A stretch of DNA of 64,000 bases from Prauserella muralis (GTDB taxonomy: Bacteria > Actinomycetota > Actinomycetes > Mycobacteriales > Pseudonocardiaceae). Both the position numbers and the translations under genes were made by a program. This document shows, in pieces, positions 1 through 8,516 of the stretch. The first letter of the stretch is position 1. The number at the start of each line of letters is the position of its first letter. The notes under the pieces were generated by a model, which saw only the letters and a list, made by a program, of their open reading frames with translations, was not told the DNA's origin and searched no databases. Where the stretch lies: NCBI RefSeq assembly GCF_003202285.1, contig NZ_MASW01000001.1:1240001-1304000 (forward strand). The letters run 5' to 3'.

Positions 1-674
1 GCGAGTGCGGCAGCGGCGTGTTCCTGCACGCCGGACCCGAGGTGTCGGTGGCCTCCACCAAGGCGGTCACGAACATGAGCACGTGCTTCGCGATGCTGGC
101 CCTGCTGCTGGGCCGCGTCCGTGACCTGTCGGTGGCCGACGGGCGGCGCGTCGTCGAGGCGCTGGACGCCCTGCCGGCCCGCATCCAGGAGGTCGTCGCC
201 GACGAGGAGCACATCGCCGAGGCCGCCCGGCGCTTCGCCGACGCCCGGCACATGTTCTTCGTCGGGCGCGTGCGCGGCTGGCCGGTGGCCAGGGAGGGCG
301 CGCAGAAGCTCAAGGAGATCTCCTACGTGCACGCCGAGGCCTACCAGGCCGGCGAGCTCAAGCACGGGCCGATCGCGCTGATCGACCGGAGCATGCCGTC
401 GGTGGTGATCGTGCCCGACGACGAGCTGCTGGCGAAGAACATCGGCACGATCGAGCAGATCAAGGCGCGCGGCGGCCCGGTGCTGGCCGTGACCAACGCC
501 GAGCTGCCGCGGGGCCTTGCCGACGTGGAGCTGCGTGTGCCGCGCACCGAGCCGGAGCTGGATCCGATCCTGTTCGGCATCCCGCTGCAGTTGCTCGCCT
601 ACCACCTCGCCAAGCAGCTGGGCCGCGACATCGACAAGCCGCGCAACCTCGCCAAGAGCGTGACCGTGGAGTGA
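1..674 (+). CDS. glmS: glucosamine-6-phosphate synthase (isomerizing), C-terminal part
   Basis: This is the 3' part of L-glutamine:D-fructose-6-phosphate aminotransferase, which makes glucosamine-6-phosphate for peptidoglycan precursors in the cytoplasm. The frame is open from the window edge, so the start and the N-terminal glutaminase domain lie outside. The visible part holds the end of the first SIS domain (HAGPEVSVASTKA, the sugar-phosphate loop) and the whole second SIS domain. It ends in the family's near-invariant tail DKPRNLAKSVTVE, which contains the isomerase lysine. The tail and ELKHGPIALI motif make the family certain. What cannot be decided here is whether this is the housekeeping copy or a second paralogue. 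Confidence 0.95.
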   Translation, partial: ECGSGVFLHAGPEVSVASTKAVTNMSTCFAMLALLLGRVRDLSVADGRRVVEALDALPARIQEVVADEEHIAEAARRFADARHMFFVGRVRGWPVAREGAQKLKEISYVHAEAYQAGELKHGPIALIDRSMPSVVIVPDDELLAKNIGTIEQIKARGGPVLAVTNAELPRGLADVELRVPRTEPELDPILFGIPLQLLAYHLAKQLGRDIDKPRNLAKSVTVE

Positions 675-677
675 GCG

Positions 678-1736
678 TCAGCGGCCGAACGTGCGCGCCG
701 CCTCCAGGAACACGTCGTTCTGCTCCGGCGTGCCGATGGTGACCCGTACGCCGTCGCCGGCGAACGGGCGCACCACGACCTTGTGCTCCAGCGCGTGCTC
801 GGCGAAGGCGCTCGCCCGCTCGCCCAGCGGCAGCCAGACGAAGTTGGCCTGGCTCTCGGGCACCTCGTAGCCGGCCTCCAGCAGGGCGTCCCGCACACGC
901 GTGCGCTCCAGCACGAGGTCGGCGCAGCGGGCGAGCAGCTCGTCCTTGGCGTCGAGCGAGGCCAGCGCCGCCGTCTGCGCGAGGGCGTTGACGCTGAACG
1001 CCACATACACCTTCCGCAGTGCCGTCACGACGTCCTCGGGGCCCACCGCGTAGCCGATGCGCAGCCCGGCGAGCCCGTAGGCCTTGGAGAACGTGCGCAG
1101 CACCGCCACGTTCGGCCGGGTGCGCGCGAACTCCAGGCCGTCGGGGACGTCGCGGTCGGTGACGAACTCGCGGTAGGCCTCGTCGAGCACCACGAGCACG
1201 TCCGGCGGCACGGCGTCGAGGAAGCGGGCGAGAGCGTCCCTGCGCACGGCGGTACCCGTCGGGTTGTTCGGGTTGCACACGAAGATCAGGCGGGTTCGCG
1301 GCGTGATCGCGGCCAGCATGGCGTCGAGGTCGTGGGTGTGCGTGGCGTCGAGCGGCACCGGCACCGACGAGGCGTTGCCGACCTGAGTGACGATCGGGTA
1401 GGCCTCGAACGAGCGCCACGCGTACAGCACGTCCTCGCCGGGCGCGCACAGCGCCTGCACGAGCTGCTGGCACAGCGACACCGAGCCACAGCCGACGGCG
1501 ATCTGCTCCTGCGGAAAGCCGAGTTCGCGGGAGAGCCGCTCCACCACTGCCCACGCCCCCATGTCGGGGTAGCGGTTGACCTCGGCCGTGGCGCGGGCGA
1601 TGGCCTCGGAGACGCTGGGCAGAGGGCCGCCGGGCGCCTCGTTGCTGGCGAGCTTGATGGCTCCGGGGACCGTGCGCCCCGGCACGTACGCCGGCAGCGA
1701 TGCCAGGTCGGGCCGTGTCGGGATGGCGGTGGACAT
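678..1736 (-). CDS. HisC-like PLP aminotransferase (histidinol-phosphate / phenylalanine aminotransferase)
   Basis: A fold-type I aminotransferase of 352 residues, converting histidinol-phosphate or aromatic 2-oxo acids with an amino donor. The PLP lysine lies in [16 protein letters not shown], the substrate and phosphate contacts in [10 protein letters not shown] and VLDEAYREF, and the N-terminal LASNE motif is typical of HisC. I chose the ATG preceded by GAGGAG at good spacing; a longer frame runs upstream but would overlap the divergent gene. It stands alone, not in a his operon, which favours the actinobacterial second HisC/Pat type over the biosynthetic HisC. Substrate preference is inference. 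Confidence 0.9.
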   Translation of the reverse strand: MSTAIPTRPDLASLPAYVPGRTVPGAIKLASNEAPGGPLPSVSEAIARATAEVNRYPDMGAWAVVERLSRELGFPQEQIAVGCGSVSLCQQLVQALCAPGEDVLYAWRSFEAYPIVTQVGNASSVPVPLDATHTHDLDAMLAAITPRTRLIFVCNPNNPTGTAVRRDALARFLDAVPPDVLVVLDEAYREFVTDRDVPDGLEFARTRPNVAVLRTFSKAYGLAGLRIGYAVGPEDVVTALRKVYVAFSVNALAQTAALASLDAKDELLARCADLVLERTRVRDALLEAGYEVPESQANFVWLPLGERASAFAEHALEHKVVVRPFAGDGVRVTIGTPEQNDVFLEAARTFGR

Positions 1737-1842
1737 CGGCAGCTCCTCGAGGTTGAAAGGACTTCCGCGGACCAACCTATCTCGCCGGATATCTGCCAGC
1801 TCACGTTGACGCCGGGTCCACTGTCGGTGGTTGAGTAGGACC

Positions 1843-2490
1843 ATGACGCAGACCCACACCGACGACTACGAGCGCGCGGACGGCAGGGGCATCCGGGTGA
1901 CCTTCGCCGAGCCGGAGGGATCGGTGCGGGGCGGGCTCGTCGTGCTGCACGAGGCCGATGTCGTGACGGACACGGTGCGGCTGCTGCTGACGGGTCTCGC
2001 GGGCGAGGGCTGGCTGGCCATCGCGCCGCATCTGGCCTCGCGGGGCGGCGAGCTGGGCGTCGACGACGTGCTGGCGGCCACGGACATCGCACTGGCGTGG
2101 CTGGCCGACCGCGGTGTGCGCGCGGACCTGATGGGCATCGTGGGTTTCGACCTCGGTGGCACCGCGGCGCTGGTGGTGGCCTCCAGCCGCACGCTCGGTG
2201 CTGCGGTGAGTGTCGGCGGGCGCGGGATCAGCACGCCCGTCTCCGCCGAGCTGCCCGCGCTGGTCGACATCGCCGGGCGGCTGACCAGCCCCTGGCTCGG
2301 ACTGTACGGCGACGCGGGCGAGGAGGGCGGCGCCGACGTGGAGGCGCTGCGGGAGGCGGCGGGCGCGGCGACGGTGGCAGCCAACGTCGTGCGCTTCCCC
2401 GGCACCGACCATCGGTTCGACGCCGATCCGGAGGCCGCCGAGCAGGCCTGGCAGCGCACGCTCGACTGGTTCGACGCGCACCTGCGCTGA
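1843..2490 (+). CDS. dienelactone hydrolase family protein lacking the nucleophilic Cys
   Basis: A 215-residue alpha/beta hydrolase of the dienelactone hydrolase type. The domain runs from [10 protein letters not shown] through the nucleophile elbow to a C-terminal Asp (GLYGDAGEE) and His ([10 protein letters not shown]). In canonical enzymes the elbow reads G-x-C-x-G; here it is GIVGFDLGG, with Asp at the Cys position. Either the enzyme uses an Asp nucleophile, as haloalkane dehalogenase-type hydrolases do, or it is inactive. The ATG is preferred over an in-frame TTG 12 bases upstream because GTAGGA sits before it. It diverges from the HisC-like gene. Confidence 0.8.
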   Translation: MTQTHTDDYERADGRGIRVTFAEPEGSVRGGLVVLHEADVVTDTVRLLLTGLAGEGWLAIAPHLASRGGELGVDDVLAATDIALAWLADRGVRADLMGIVGFDLGGTAALVVASSRTLGAAVSVGGRGISTPVSAELPALVDIAGRLTSPWLGLYGDAGEEGGADVEALREAAGAATVAANVVRFPGTDHRFDADPEAAEQAWQRTLDWFDAHLR

Positions 2491-2573
2491 CACGAGTCCA
2501 ATCGGAACGAATCGGCCAATCTCCGCATCCGAGCCGATAAGGTGCCCATTGCGAACGACGTTGGGGGGTCGCC

Positions 2574-3017
2574 GTGACCGACAACGACATGCCCGCCTTG
2601 GCGCCGGGTGCTGCCTTCGCGCAGGGCGCGGCCGCCGCGCTGGCGCCCGTGGCGCAGGATCTCGACACCGTGGACGAGCAGGTGCGCTCCGGTCAGCTGC
2701 GGCTCGACGAGGGCACGGCGCGCCGCCTGCTGGCCTCGGTGGCGGCTGTCCAGTCGCGGGTACACGAGCTGATCGCCGACACCGGGCAGCGCGTCGACCG
2801 GCCGCTGCGTCTCGGGGACAACGTCATCGGCCGGACCATGGGTGAACGCCTTCGCCAGGCGGCGTCGGGCGGTACCGACGCCGCGCTTCCCGTGCTGGAG
2901 GAGTTCAGCGGCCAGCTGGAGAAACTGGAGCTGATCGTCCGCAGGGCCGCGGGTCTCATCGTGGCCGCCGACGAGGAGGCGAGCGAGCTCCTCAGGCAGA
3001 AGGGCGATGTGCGATGA
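2574..3017 (+). CDS. ESX-operon hypothetical protein, first gene
   Basis: A 147-residue, mainly helical acidic protein with no signal peptide or membrane segment. I recognise no named domain. Its last bases overlap the ATG of the following PPE-like gene (ATGA-type coupling), so the two are co-translated and it is probably part of the same ESX-substrate module. Its heptad-like Leu/Val/Ala spacing suggests helix-bundle pairing, as in WXG100-type partners, but no WXG motif is seen. The GTG start is preceded by the G-rich stretch TTGGGGGG. Confidence 0.75.
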   Translation: MTDNDMPALAPGAAFAQGAAAALAPVAQDLDTVDEQVRSGQLRLDEGTARRLLASVAAVQSRVHELIADTGQRVDRPLRLGDNVIGRTMGERLRQAASGGTDAALPVLEEFSGQLEKLELIVRRAAGLIVAADEEASELLRQKGDVR

Positions 3018-4102
3018 GTGGCATCCAGCCGCCGATCCACCGTTTGCCGTACCCGTGGCCGCCCCCCGAGCCGGAGCCGGAGCCGGGTGACCTCGGCCAA
3101 TACGTCAACTGGCTCACCTACAGCCATCGTCAGCTCTTCGACATGGTCAACGAGGGGCTCGACCTCGAGACCACCACGGAGGTGGCCGCAGGGTGGTCAC
3201 GGCTCGGCGCCGAGCTGATCGACATCGGGACGGATCTGCGGCAGGCGCTGGAGACGGCCGCCGAAGGCTGGCAGGGCGCCGCCGCCGACGAGGCGCGGCA
3301 GAAGGTGCACCGGTTGGCCGCCTGGACCGAGGAGACGGCCGACGGGAGTACGGAGGTGGCGGGCTGCGTCAGCGAGCAGGCGGCGCTGGCCAGCGCCGCA
3401 CGCCGGGACATGCCGGTGCCGCCACCCGTGTTCCTGCCCGCCGAGGGCGGCATGTCGACCGACGACCGGCAGGGAGGTGGGTTCTCCCGGGGTCCGCTGC
3501 TCATCGCCGACCCGGAACCGGACCGGCAGCAGGCGCGCGAGCTGCACCAGCGGGCCGCCGAGGTGATGGAGCGCTACCAGCATGAGGCTCACGCCCTCTA
3601 CGCGAGGGTTCCGGCGTTCGCCAGCCCGAATCCGGAGGTCGGCATCGAACACCACCCCGACGGCGATCCCGGTGAGCGACCCGACGGACCCCGGGAGCAT
3701 GTGCGGCCCGACGAGAGCACGTCCGCGAGTGCTGCCGACGCGGGCCCGCGACCGGGAGCCGGCGTCGCGGCACCCGGAGCGGCCGGGCCCGCCGGCGGGA
3801 TGCCGCTGGGCCCGCACAGCGGCGGGGAGCAGTACGCGCCCAGTTCCCGGGCCGGTACCGCGGGCCCGCAGAACGCACAGGTGCCGGGCCCGGCAGCCGG
3901 TCCGGGAGGGCCGCGGCCGATGGCAGGTCCGGCGGCGATGCCGATGGGCGCGGGCATGGCGGGCGCGCGGCAGGCAGAGGACGACGTCGAGCACAAGGCC
4001 CCGTCGTACCTCGAGGAGGACGACGACCTGTGGGGTCCCCAGGTGCCGGTGGCGCCGCCCGTGCTGGGCGAGCACCACCCGGATCGGCGTGGAGGGCACT
4101 GA
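3014..4102 (+). CDS. PPE/WXG-like ESX secretion substrate
   Basis: A 362-residue protein with an N-terminal helical domain (about residues 25-130) carrying a W-x-G turn (GWQGAAADEARQK). A second helical stretch with RELHQRAAEVMERYQHEA follows, then a long low-complexity Pro/Gly/Ala tail to the end. This is the architecture of actinobacterial PPE-like ESX substrates. It is coupled to the gene before it by a 4-base overlap and to the EspG-like gene after it (TGA then GTG, no gap). No ESX ATPase or membrane component is in the window, so the machinery must be elsewhere if it is secreted. Confidence 0.8.
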   Translation: MSGIQPPIHRLPYPWPPPEPEPEPGDLGQYVNWLTYSHRQLFDMVNEGLDLETTTEVAAGWSRLGAELIDIGTDLRQALETAAEGWQGAAADEARQKVHRLAAWTEETADGSTEVAGCVSEQAALASAARRDMPVPPPVFLPAEGGMSTDDRQGGGFSRGPLLIADPEPDRQQARELHQRAAEVMERYQHEAHALYARVPAFASPNPEVGIEHHPDGDPGERPDGPREHVRPDESTSASAADAGPRPGAGVAAPGAAGPAGGMPLGPHSGGEQYAPSSRAGTAGPQNAQVPGPAAGPGGPRPMAGPAAMPMGAGMAGARQAEDDVEHKAPSYLEEDDDLWGPQVPVAPPVLGEHHPDRRGGH

Positions 4103-4876
4103 GTGCGTGACGAGGCGTCCGGCTGGATCAGCCTGCATCCCGGCGAGTTCTATCTGTTGTGGACCGAGCTGGGTCTCGGCGAACTGCCGGCGGTGTTGGA
4201 GATCCCGTACGTCGGGCGCACCGCGCAGGCCCGCGCCGCGTTGGTTGACCTGGCCAGCAGGGCGCTGGCCGATCGGGACCTGGGCACGGTGGCGCGCCCC
4301 GCCGCCGACCTGGAGGCGATGCTGCGCGCGCTTGCCGAGCCGGACATCCGGTTGGACCTGCAGGTTTACGGGGGGCCTGACGTGTCGTTTCGCGCGGTGG
4401 GCGTGGCGGGCGGCCGGGGTGTGGTGACCGCGGGAGCCGGCGACGGTGATGTGCTCCTGGGGCCGGTGAGCAGACAGGCGCTGCCCGCGGCCCTGTTGCA
4501 GGCAGTGCCGGAGTTGCCCGCGGGCATAGGTAGTCCCGGCAATGCCCGCATGGCCGACTACGTCAGAGCATGTCGTGCTGGTGAGCACGACGGGGCCGGC
4601 GGTTTCCTCGACGTGCTGCGTCGCGCGGGCGTGCGGCCGTCCGAGGCCAACGTCTTCCTGCGAGCCGTGACCGCGCACACCGGCGGAGGGTGGTTCGGCG
4701 CCGGTGCGCGGAGCCACGACGGGAGGTGGATGCGGGCTCCGGGTGTCGTGAGCTGGGTGGATACCGGTGAGGGACGGTATGCGCTGCGGCGCCGTGGCGA
4801 GTGGGTGACGGTGACACCGGCCGATCCTCCGAGACTGCTCTCGCTGGTGGAGGATTCACTGGTCGATCTGTCCTAG
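4103..4876 (+). CDS. EspG family ESX secretion-associated chaperone
   Basis: A 257-residue protein resembling the EspG family, the cytosolic chaperones that hold PE/PPE substrates before type VII export. Typical features are the start WISLHPGEFYLLWTELGLGELP and the alternating sheet/helix pattern ending in WVTVTPADPPRLLSLVED. The GTG start follows directly on the stop of the PPE-like gene, and pairing with that gene supports the call. It contains no membrane segment. The specific partner is inferred from operon position only. Confidence 0.8.
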   Translation: MRDEASGWISLHPGEFYLLWTELGLGELPAVLEIPYVGRTAQARAALVDLASRALADRDLGTVARPAADLEAMLRALAEPDIRLDLQVYGGPDVSFRAVGVAGGRGVVTAGAGDGDVLLGPVSRQALPAALLQAVPELPAGIGSPGNARMADYVRACRAGEHDGAGGFLDVLRRAGVRPSEANVFLRAVTAHTGGGWFGAGARSHDGRWMRAPGVVSWVDTGEGRYALRRRGEWVTVTPADPPRLLSLVEDSLVDLS

Positions 4877-4886
4877 GCTCACCGCC

Positions 4887-6866
4887 ATGAGCAACGACGC
4901 CGACGTTCCCGAAGTGCTGTGGCAGCCGACCCCCGAGCAGGTCGCCGACACCAGGATCGCCGACTTCCGCCGGTGGCTCGGCGCCGAGAAGGGGGTCCGG
5001 CTCACCGACTACCAGCAGCTGTGGGAGTTCTCCACCACCTCGCTGCCGGAGTTCTGGTCCGCCGTCGCCGAATACCTGGGCGTGCGCTGGCACGACCGCC
5101 CCGGCGAGGTGCTCTCCGGGATGGAGATGCCGGGGGCGCGGTGGTTCGCGGGCGGCACGCTGAACTACGCCGAGCACGCGCTCACCGGTGGGGTCGCCGG
5201 CGCGACGAAGGGCGACGGCGACCTGGCGGTGATCTTCCGGCGGGAGGACGGCCTCCGCGCACGGCTGACCTACGGCGAGCTGCGTGCGCAGGTCGCGGCG
5301 GCGAGGGCGGCGCTGCGTGACCTCGGCGTCGGCAAGGGCGATCGCGTGGTGGCGCTGGCGCCGAACTGCCCGGAGACGCTCGTGGCGTTCCTGGCGGCGG
5401 CGAGCCTCGGTGCGACGTGGTCGTCGTGCTCGCCGGACTTCGGGGTGCGTGCGGTGTCCGACCGGTTCACGCAGATCGAGCCGAAGGTGCTGGTGGCCGT
5501 CAACGGCTACACCTACAACGGCCGGTCGTTCGACGTGCGGCCGACCGTGGAGGAGCTGCGTGGCCGGCTGCCGGGGCTGGCGGCGACGGTGCTCGTGGAC
5601 TATGCCGGTGGCGGCACGTTGCCGGGCACGCACAGCTGGTCGGACCTGCTCGAGCGGCACGCCGGCGCGCCGCTGGAGTTCGACGCGGTCGAGTTCGACC
5701 ACCCGCTGTGGGTGCTGTACTCGTCGGGCACCACCGGGTTGCCGAAGGGCATCGTGCAGAGCCACGGCGGCATCACCGTCGAGCACCTGAAGGCCCTGGC
5801 ACTGCAGAGCGACCTCGGGCCGGGCGAGCGGTTCTTCTGGTTCACCACCACCGGCTGGATGATGTGGAACTTCCTGATCTCCGGGCTGCTGGTGGGCACC
5901 ACGGTCGTGCTGTACGACGGCAGCCCGGGCTATCCGGACCTCAACGCCCTGTGGCAGCTGGCGGAGGAGGAGCAGGTCACCTACTTCGGCACCTCCGCGC
6001 CGTTCGTGCAGAGCTGTCTCAAGGAGCACCTGCGGCCCGCCGAGCGGTTCGATCTGTCGGCGATGCGGGCGCTCGGGTCGACGGGCGCGCCGTTGAGCGA
6101 GGAGGGCTTCCGGTGGATCGCCGACGCCATCGGGGCTCATGTGCAGATCTGCTCGGTGTCCGGTGGGACCGACCTGTGCACGGCGTTCGTCGGGTCGGCG
6201 CCGGATGTGCCGGTGTGGCTGGGGGAGCTGTCCTGCCGTTGCCTGGGGGCGGCGGTGGAGGCCTACGACGAGGCGGGTAAGCCGGTGCTCGACCAGGTCG
6301 GTGAGCTGATGATCACCAAGCCGATGCCCTCGATGCCGGTGTTCTTCTGGAGCGACCCCGACGGCACGCGCCTGCGGGAGGCGTACTTCGAGGAGTACCC
6401 CGGCAGGTGGCGGCACGGCGACTGGATCAAGATCACCGACAGGGGGTCGGCGATCATCTACGGCCGCAGCGACTCGACACTCAACCGGGGCGGCGTGCGC
6501 ATGGGCACCGCGGAGTTCTACCGGGTCGTCGAGGGCTACGACCAGGTCAGGGACTCGCTGGTCATCGACACGTCGGCGAACGAGGAAGGCGAGTTGCTGT
6601 GCTTCCTGGTGCTCGCCGAGGGGACCAATCTCGACGAGTTGGAGCCGGCACTGCGGAAGGAGCTCAGGAAGGCGCTGTCACCCCGGCACGTACCCGACCG
6701 CTTCATCGTGGTCGACGAGGTGCCGCGCACGCTGAACGGCAAGAAGTGCGAGGTCCCGGTGAAGAAGATCCTGCGCGGGGTCGCCCCGGACCGAGCCGTG
6801 AGCCGGGACGCGCTCGCCAACCCGAACTCGCTGGAACCGTTCGTCGCCTTCGCCGCGGCCAAATAG
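4887..6866 (+). CDS. acetoacetyl-CoA synthetase
   Basis: A 659-residue ANL-superfamily ligase that activates acetoacetate to acetoacetyl-CoA with ATP. Core motifs are visible: the P-loop LYSSGTTGLPKGI, the A5-like FGTSAPF, the hinge region YGRSDSTLNRGGVRMG and the C-terminal lysine motif PRTLNGKKCEVPVKK. The length and the N-terminal segment with WRWHD-like spacing (GVRWHDRPGEVL) match acetoacetyl-CoA synthetase rather than acetyl-CoA synthetase. It starts 10 bases after the EspG-like gene, so transcripts may run through, but the functions look unrelated. Role: ketone-body or polyhydroxybutyrate carbon recovery (family knowledge). Confidence 0.9.
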   Translation: MSNDADVPEVLWQPTPEQVADTRIADFRRWLGAEKGVRLTDYQQLWEFSTTSLPEFWSAVAEYLGVRWHDRPGEVLSGMEMPGARWFAGGTLNYAEHALTGGVAGATKGDGDLAVIFRREDGLRARLTYGELRAQVAAARAALRDLGVGKGDRVVALAPNCPETLVAFLAAASLGATWSSCSPDFGVRAVSDRFTQIEPKVLVAVNGYTYNGRSFDVRPTVEELRGRLPGLAATVLVDYAGGGTLPGTHSWSDLLERHAGAPLEFDAVEFDHPLWVLYSSGTTGLPKGIVQSHGGITVEHLKALALQSDLGPGERFFWFTTTGWMMWNFLISGLLVGTTVVLYDGSPGYPDLNALWQLAEEEQVTYFGTSAPFVQSCLKEHLRPAERFDLSAMRALGSTGAPLSEEGFRWIADAIGAHVQICSVSGGTDLCTAFVGSAPDVPVWLGELSCRCLGAAVEAYDEAGKPVLDQVGELMITKPMPSMPVFFWSDPDGTRLREAYFEEYPGRWRHGDWIKITDRGSAIIYGRSDSTLNRGGVRMGTAEFYRVVEGYDQVRDSLVIDTSANEEGELLCFLVLAEGTNLDELEPALRKELRKALSPRHVPDRFIVVDEVPRTLNGKKCEVPVKKILRGVAPDRAVSRDALANPNSLEPFVAFAAAK

Positions 6867-6947
6867 CCTGGTCACGTGCCGGGCGGGGGGTGCTTTGCCG
6901 GAGTCCGGCGGGGGTGTGTAGTCTATGACGGCAGTGGTCGCGACCTG

Positions 6948-7037
6948 GGAGGCTTCGCCTAGTCTGGTCTATGGCGCCGCACTGCTAATGCGGTTGGGGG
7001 TAACCCCCCCTCCCGGGTTCAAATCCCGGAGCCTCCG
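6948..7037 (+). tRNA. tRNA-Ser (GCT anticodon)
   Basis: A 90-nt class II tRNA. The acceptor stem GGAGGCT pairs with AGCCTCC, the anticodon loop reads CTGCTAA (anticodon GCT, codons AGC/AGU), a long variable arm of the serine type follows, and the T-arm is CCGGGTTCAAATCCCGG. The discriminator G is followed by CC but not an encoded A, so CCA is completed by the cell. Confidence 0.93.
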
Positions 7038-7094
7038 CCGGGGCTCGGCCCAGCCGAGCACCAACCCGACTCCGGTCGGGCACAACTGAACACT

Positions 7095-7170
7095 GCGCCC
7101 GTAGCTCAACGGATAGAGCATCTGACTACGGATCAGAAGGTTAGGGGTTCGAATCCCTTCGGGCGCGCCA
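7095..7170 (+). tRNA. tRNA-Arg (ACG anticodon)
   Basis: A 73-nt class I tRNA plus an encoded CCA. The acceptor stem GCGCCCG pairs with CGGGCGC, the D-arm is GCTC/GAGC, the anticodon loop is CTACGGA (anticodon ACG, read as ICG), and the T-loop is TTCGAAT. It lies directly before the accessory island. tRNA-Arg 3' ends are common integration sites, but I found no second copy of its 3' end in the window. Confidence 0.95.
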
Positions 7171-7173
7171 TTT

Positions 7174-7200
7174 CCCCAGGTCAGTGGCCTGGGGATTTTT
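7174..7200 (+). terminator. intrinsic terminator after tRNA-Arg
   Basis: The sequence contains CCCCAGG, a 7-base loop and CCTGGGG followed by ATTTTT. This is a rho-independent terminator just downstream of the encoded CCA. Confidence 0.8.
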
Positions 7201-7227
7201 GGTTGGCGCACCCTTGGCTTTTTCCAG

Positions 7228-7968
7228 GTGGTAGTGCCTGTCGTCCTGGGCGGGGCGTCGGCGTTCATCCCGGTCCCGGTATCGGCCCAGGACTATGCCG
7301 CGTATCTGGGCCGCAGGATCATTGGCGGTCTTGCGGCCGAACCCGAGGCCGAGCTGAGCGCTGCCCTCGCGGATGCGATCGAGGCCACGGCACACGAACT
7401 CGGCTTGAAGCCGGGGCGTTCGCCGTCCAGCACGGTCAGCATCCTGCGGCAGCGCCCGGATCGGGTGGGTCTGCTGGCGTTGGGTGACAGCGTGATCGTC
7501 CTTCCCGGCGAGGTCGTCACCGATGAGCGCATCGACGGTCTGCGCCTGGCTCAGCGGGACGAGTACCGGAGGCGCCTGGCCGCCGGGAGTGGCTACGACG
7601 ATCGCCACCGTGAGTTGCTGCGCCAGCTCCAGACCGAGCAGGCAGAGCGGCGCAACGTGGAAGGCGGCTACTGGATCGCCGAGGCCGAGCCCAAGGCCGC
7701 CGAACACGCTCTGCAAGTATCGCGCCCAGCATCCGCCGTCCGGTGGGCGGTCCTGGCGACGGATGGGGCCTACACCACCATGACGCGCCTGCGCCTCGAC
7801 GACTGGCCCCAGGTTGCCGAGGCCAACGAGACCGGCCTCGCCGCGCTGCTCGATCGCTGCCAGGTCTGGGAGCCAGACGTGGACCCCGACGGCCGCCAGC
7901 TACCCCGCGCCAAGCGCCACGACGACAAGACCATCGCAGCCGTGCACCTCGACCACATCCCCAGCTAG
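7228..7968 (+). pseudogene. 5'-truncated PP2C-like phosphatase gene
   Basis: The frame encodes a PP2C-like protein closely resembling the product of the gene at 53204-53995: both share the RSPSSTVS motif, LATDGAYTT versus IATDGVSTG, and KRHDDKTIA versus KRHDDQALA near the end. The N-terminal 30 or so residues of the paralogue, including the acidic NED/TED segment, are missing. The conserved VVLDGA reads VVLGGAS, losing a metal-binding Asp. No ribosome-binding site precedes the GTG, and the frame begins right after the tRNA-Arg terminator. I infer a decayed or inactive copy, cut when the island formed. A catalytically dead but expressed protein cannot be excluded. Confidence 0.65.
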
Positions 7969-8247
7969 AGCCTCTGCCCGGCCGCAGCGCACATGCTGTG
8001 TTCAGAGCCTTCTTTCTTGTTCAAGGCGGCGCCTGCGGCGCCGCTGATCCGGCCCGCATCTCCATCCCGGTCGGCAAGCACGGGCGTGCGGCTGGCGCCG
8101 GTCCCGCGCGCCGACCGGGCGAGGCAGGCCGGGCAGCGCCATAGGCGCCGCGAACAGAAGAATCGCCCTCGCCGGCGGGCAGGCTCCGGGATGGCCCAAG
8201 CCGGCGACCGGGCAGCTCAGCGGCCGGGGGAGCGGGTGGTCACCAGC

Positions 8248-8387
8248 TGGTCATCCCGTCGCCTGCTCTGATGGTTATCACACCGCGCCGGGACCGCAAG
8301 CCTGACAAGGTCGGCCGGCGGATGGCAGCCGAGGGTTGCGGCCCCGACACGGCGTGATCGAGACGCCATCAGGCGACGGGATGACCA
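8248..8387 (-). repeat. 140-nt imperfect inverted repeat / possible structured RNA
   Basis: The outer arms, 8248-8265 and 8370-8387, are perfect 18-bp inverted repeats. An 11x11 internal loop follows. Inner arms 8277-8304 and 8331-8358 then pair with four single-base differences (8282/8353, 8286/8349, 8288/8347, 8293/8342) plus one or two true mismatches. All four differences are A-C or C-A on the plus strand, so they read as U-G or G-U wobbles if the minus strand is transcribed. It could be a MITE-like element, a remnant of a transposon end pair, or an RNA. No flanking target-site duplication was recognised. Confidence 0.6.
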
Positions 8388-8442
8388 CCAAGCACCACAC
8401 GGGAAGTGGCCGACAACTAGGGTGTTGCTCGTAAGATCAGTG

Positions 8443-8456
8443 TCACACCGTTGTGA
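8443..8456. promoter_or_regulatory. operator-like dyad upstream of DUF262-HipA
   Basis: TCACA-CCGT-TGTGA is a perfect 5-bp inverted repeat with a 4-base spacer, 60 bases upstream of the DUF262 start. HipBA modules are autorepressed at such dyads, but no HipB is encoded here, so the binding protein is unknown. Confidence 0.4.
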
Positions 8457-8516
8457 GTAGTGGCATTGCGGGACTGAGCGACGACACGCTCTTCGACTGC
8501 GTGAACAGGAGGGCTG

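Larger units (their letters stand above)
7969..8516. other. intergenic region before the DUF262-HipA operon
   Basis: No supported gene. It contains a short GC hairpin just after the PP2C-like frame (GCGGCGCC, TGC, GGCGCCGC at 8026-8044), a large imperfect inverted repeat (8248-8387) and an operator-like dyad (8443-8456), both listed separately. Base composition falls toward the AT-richer operon at the right end. Confidence 0.6.
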
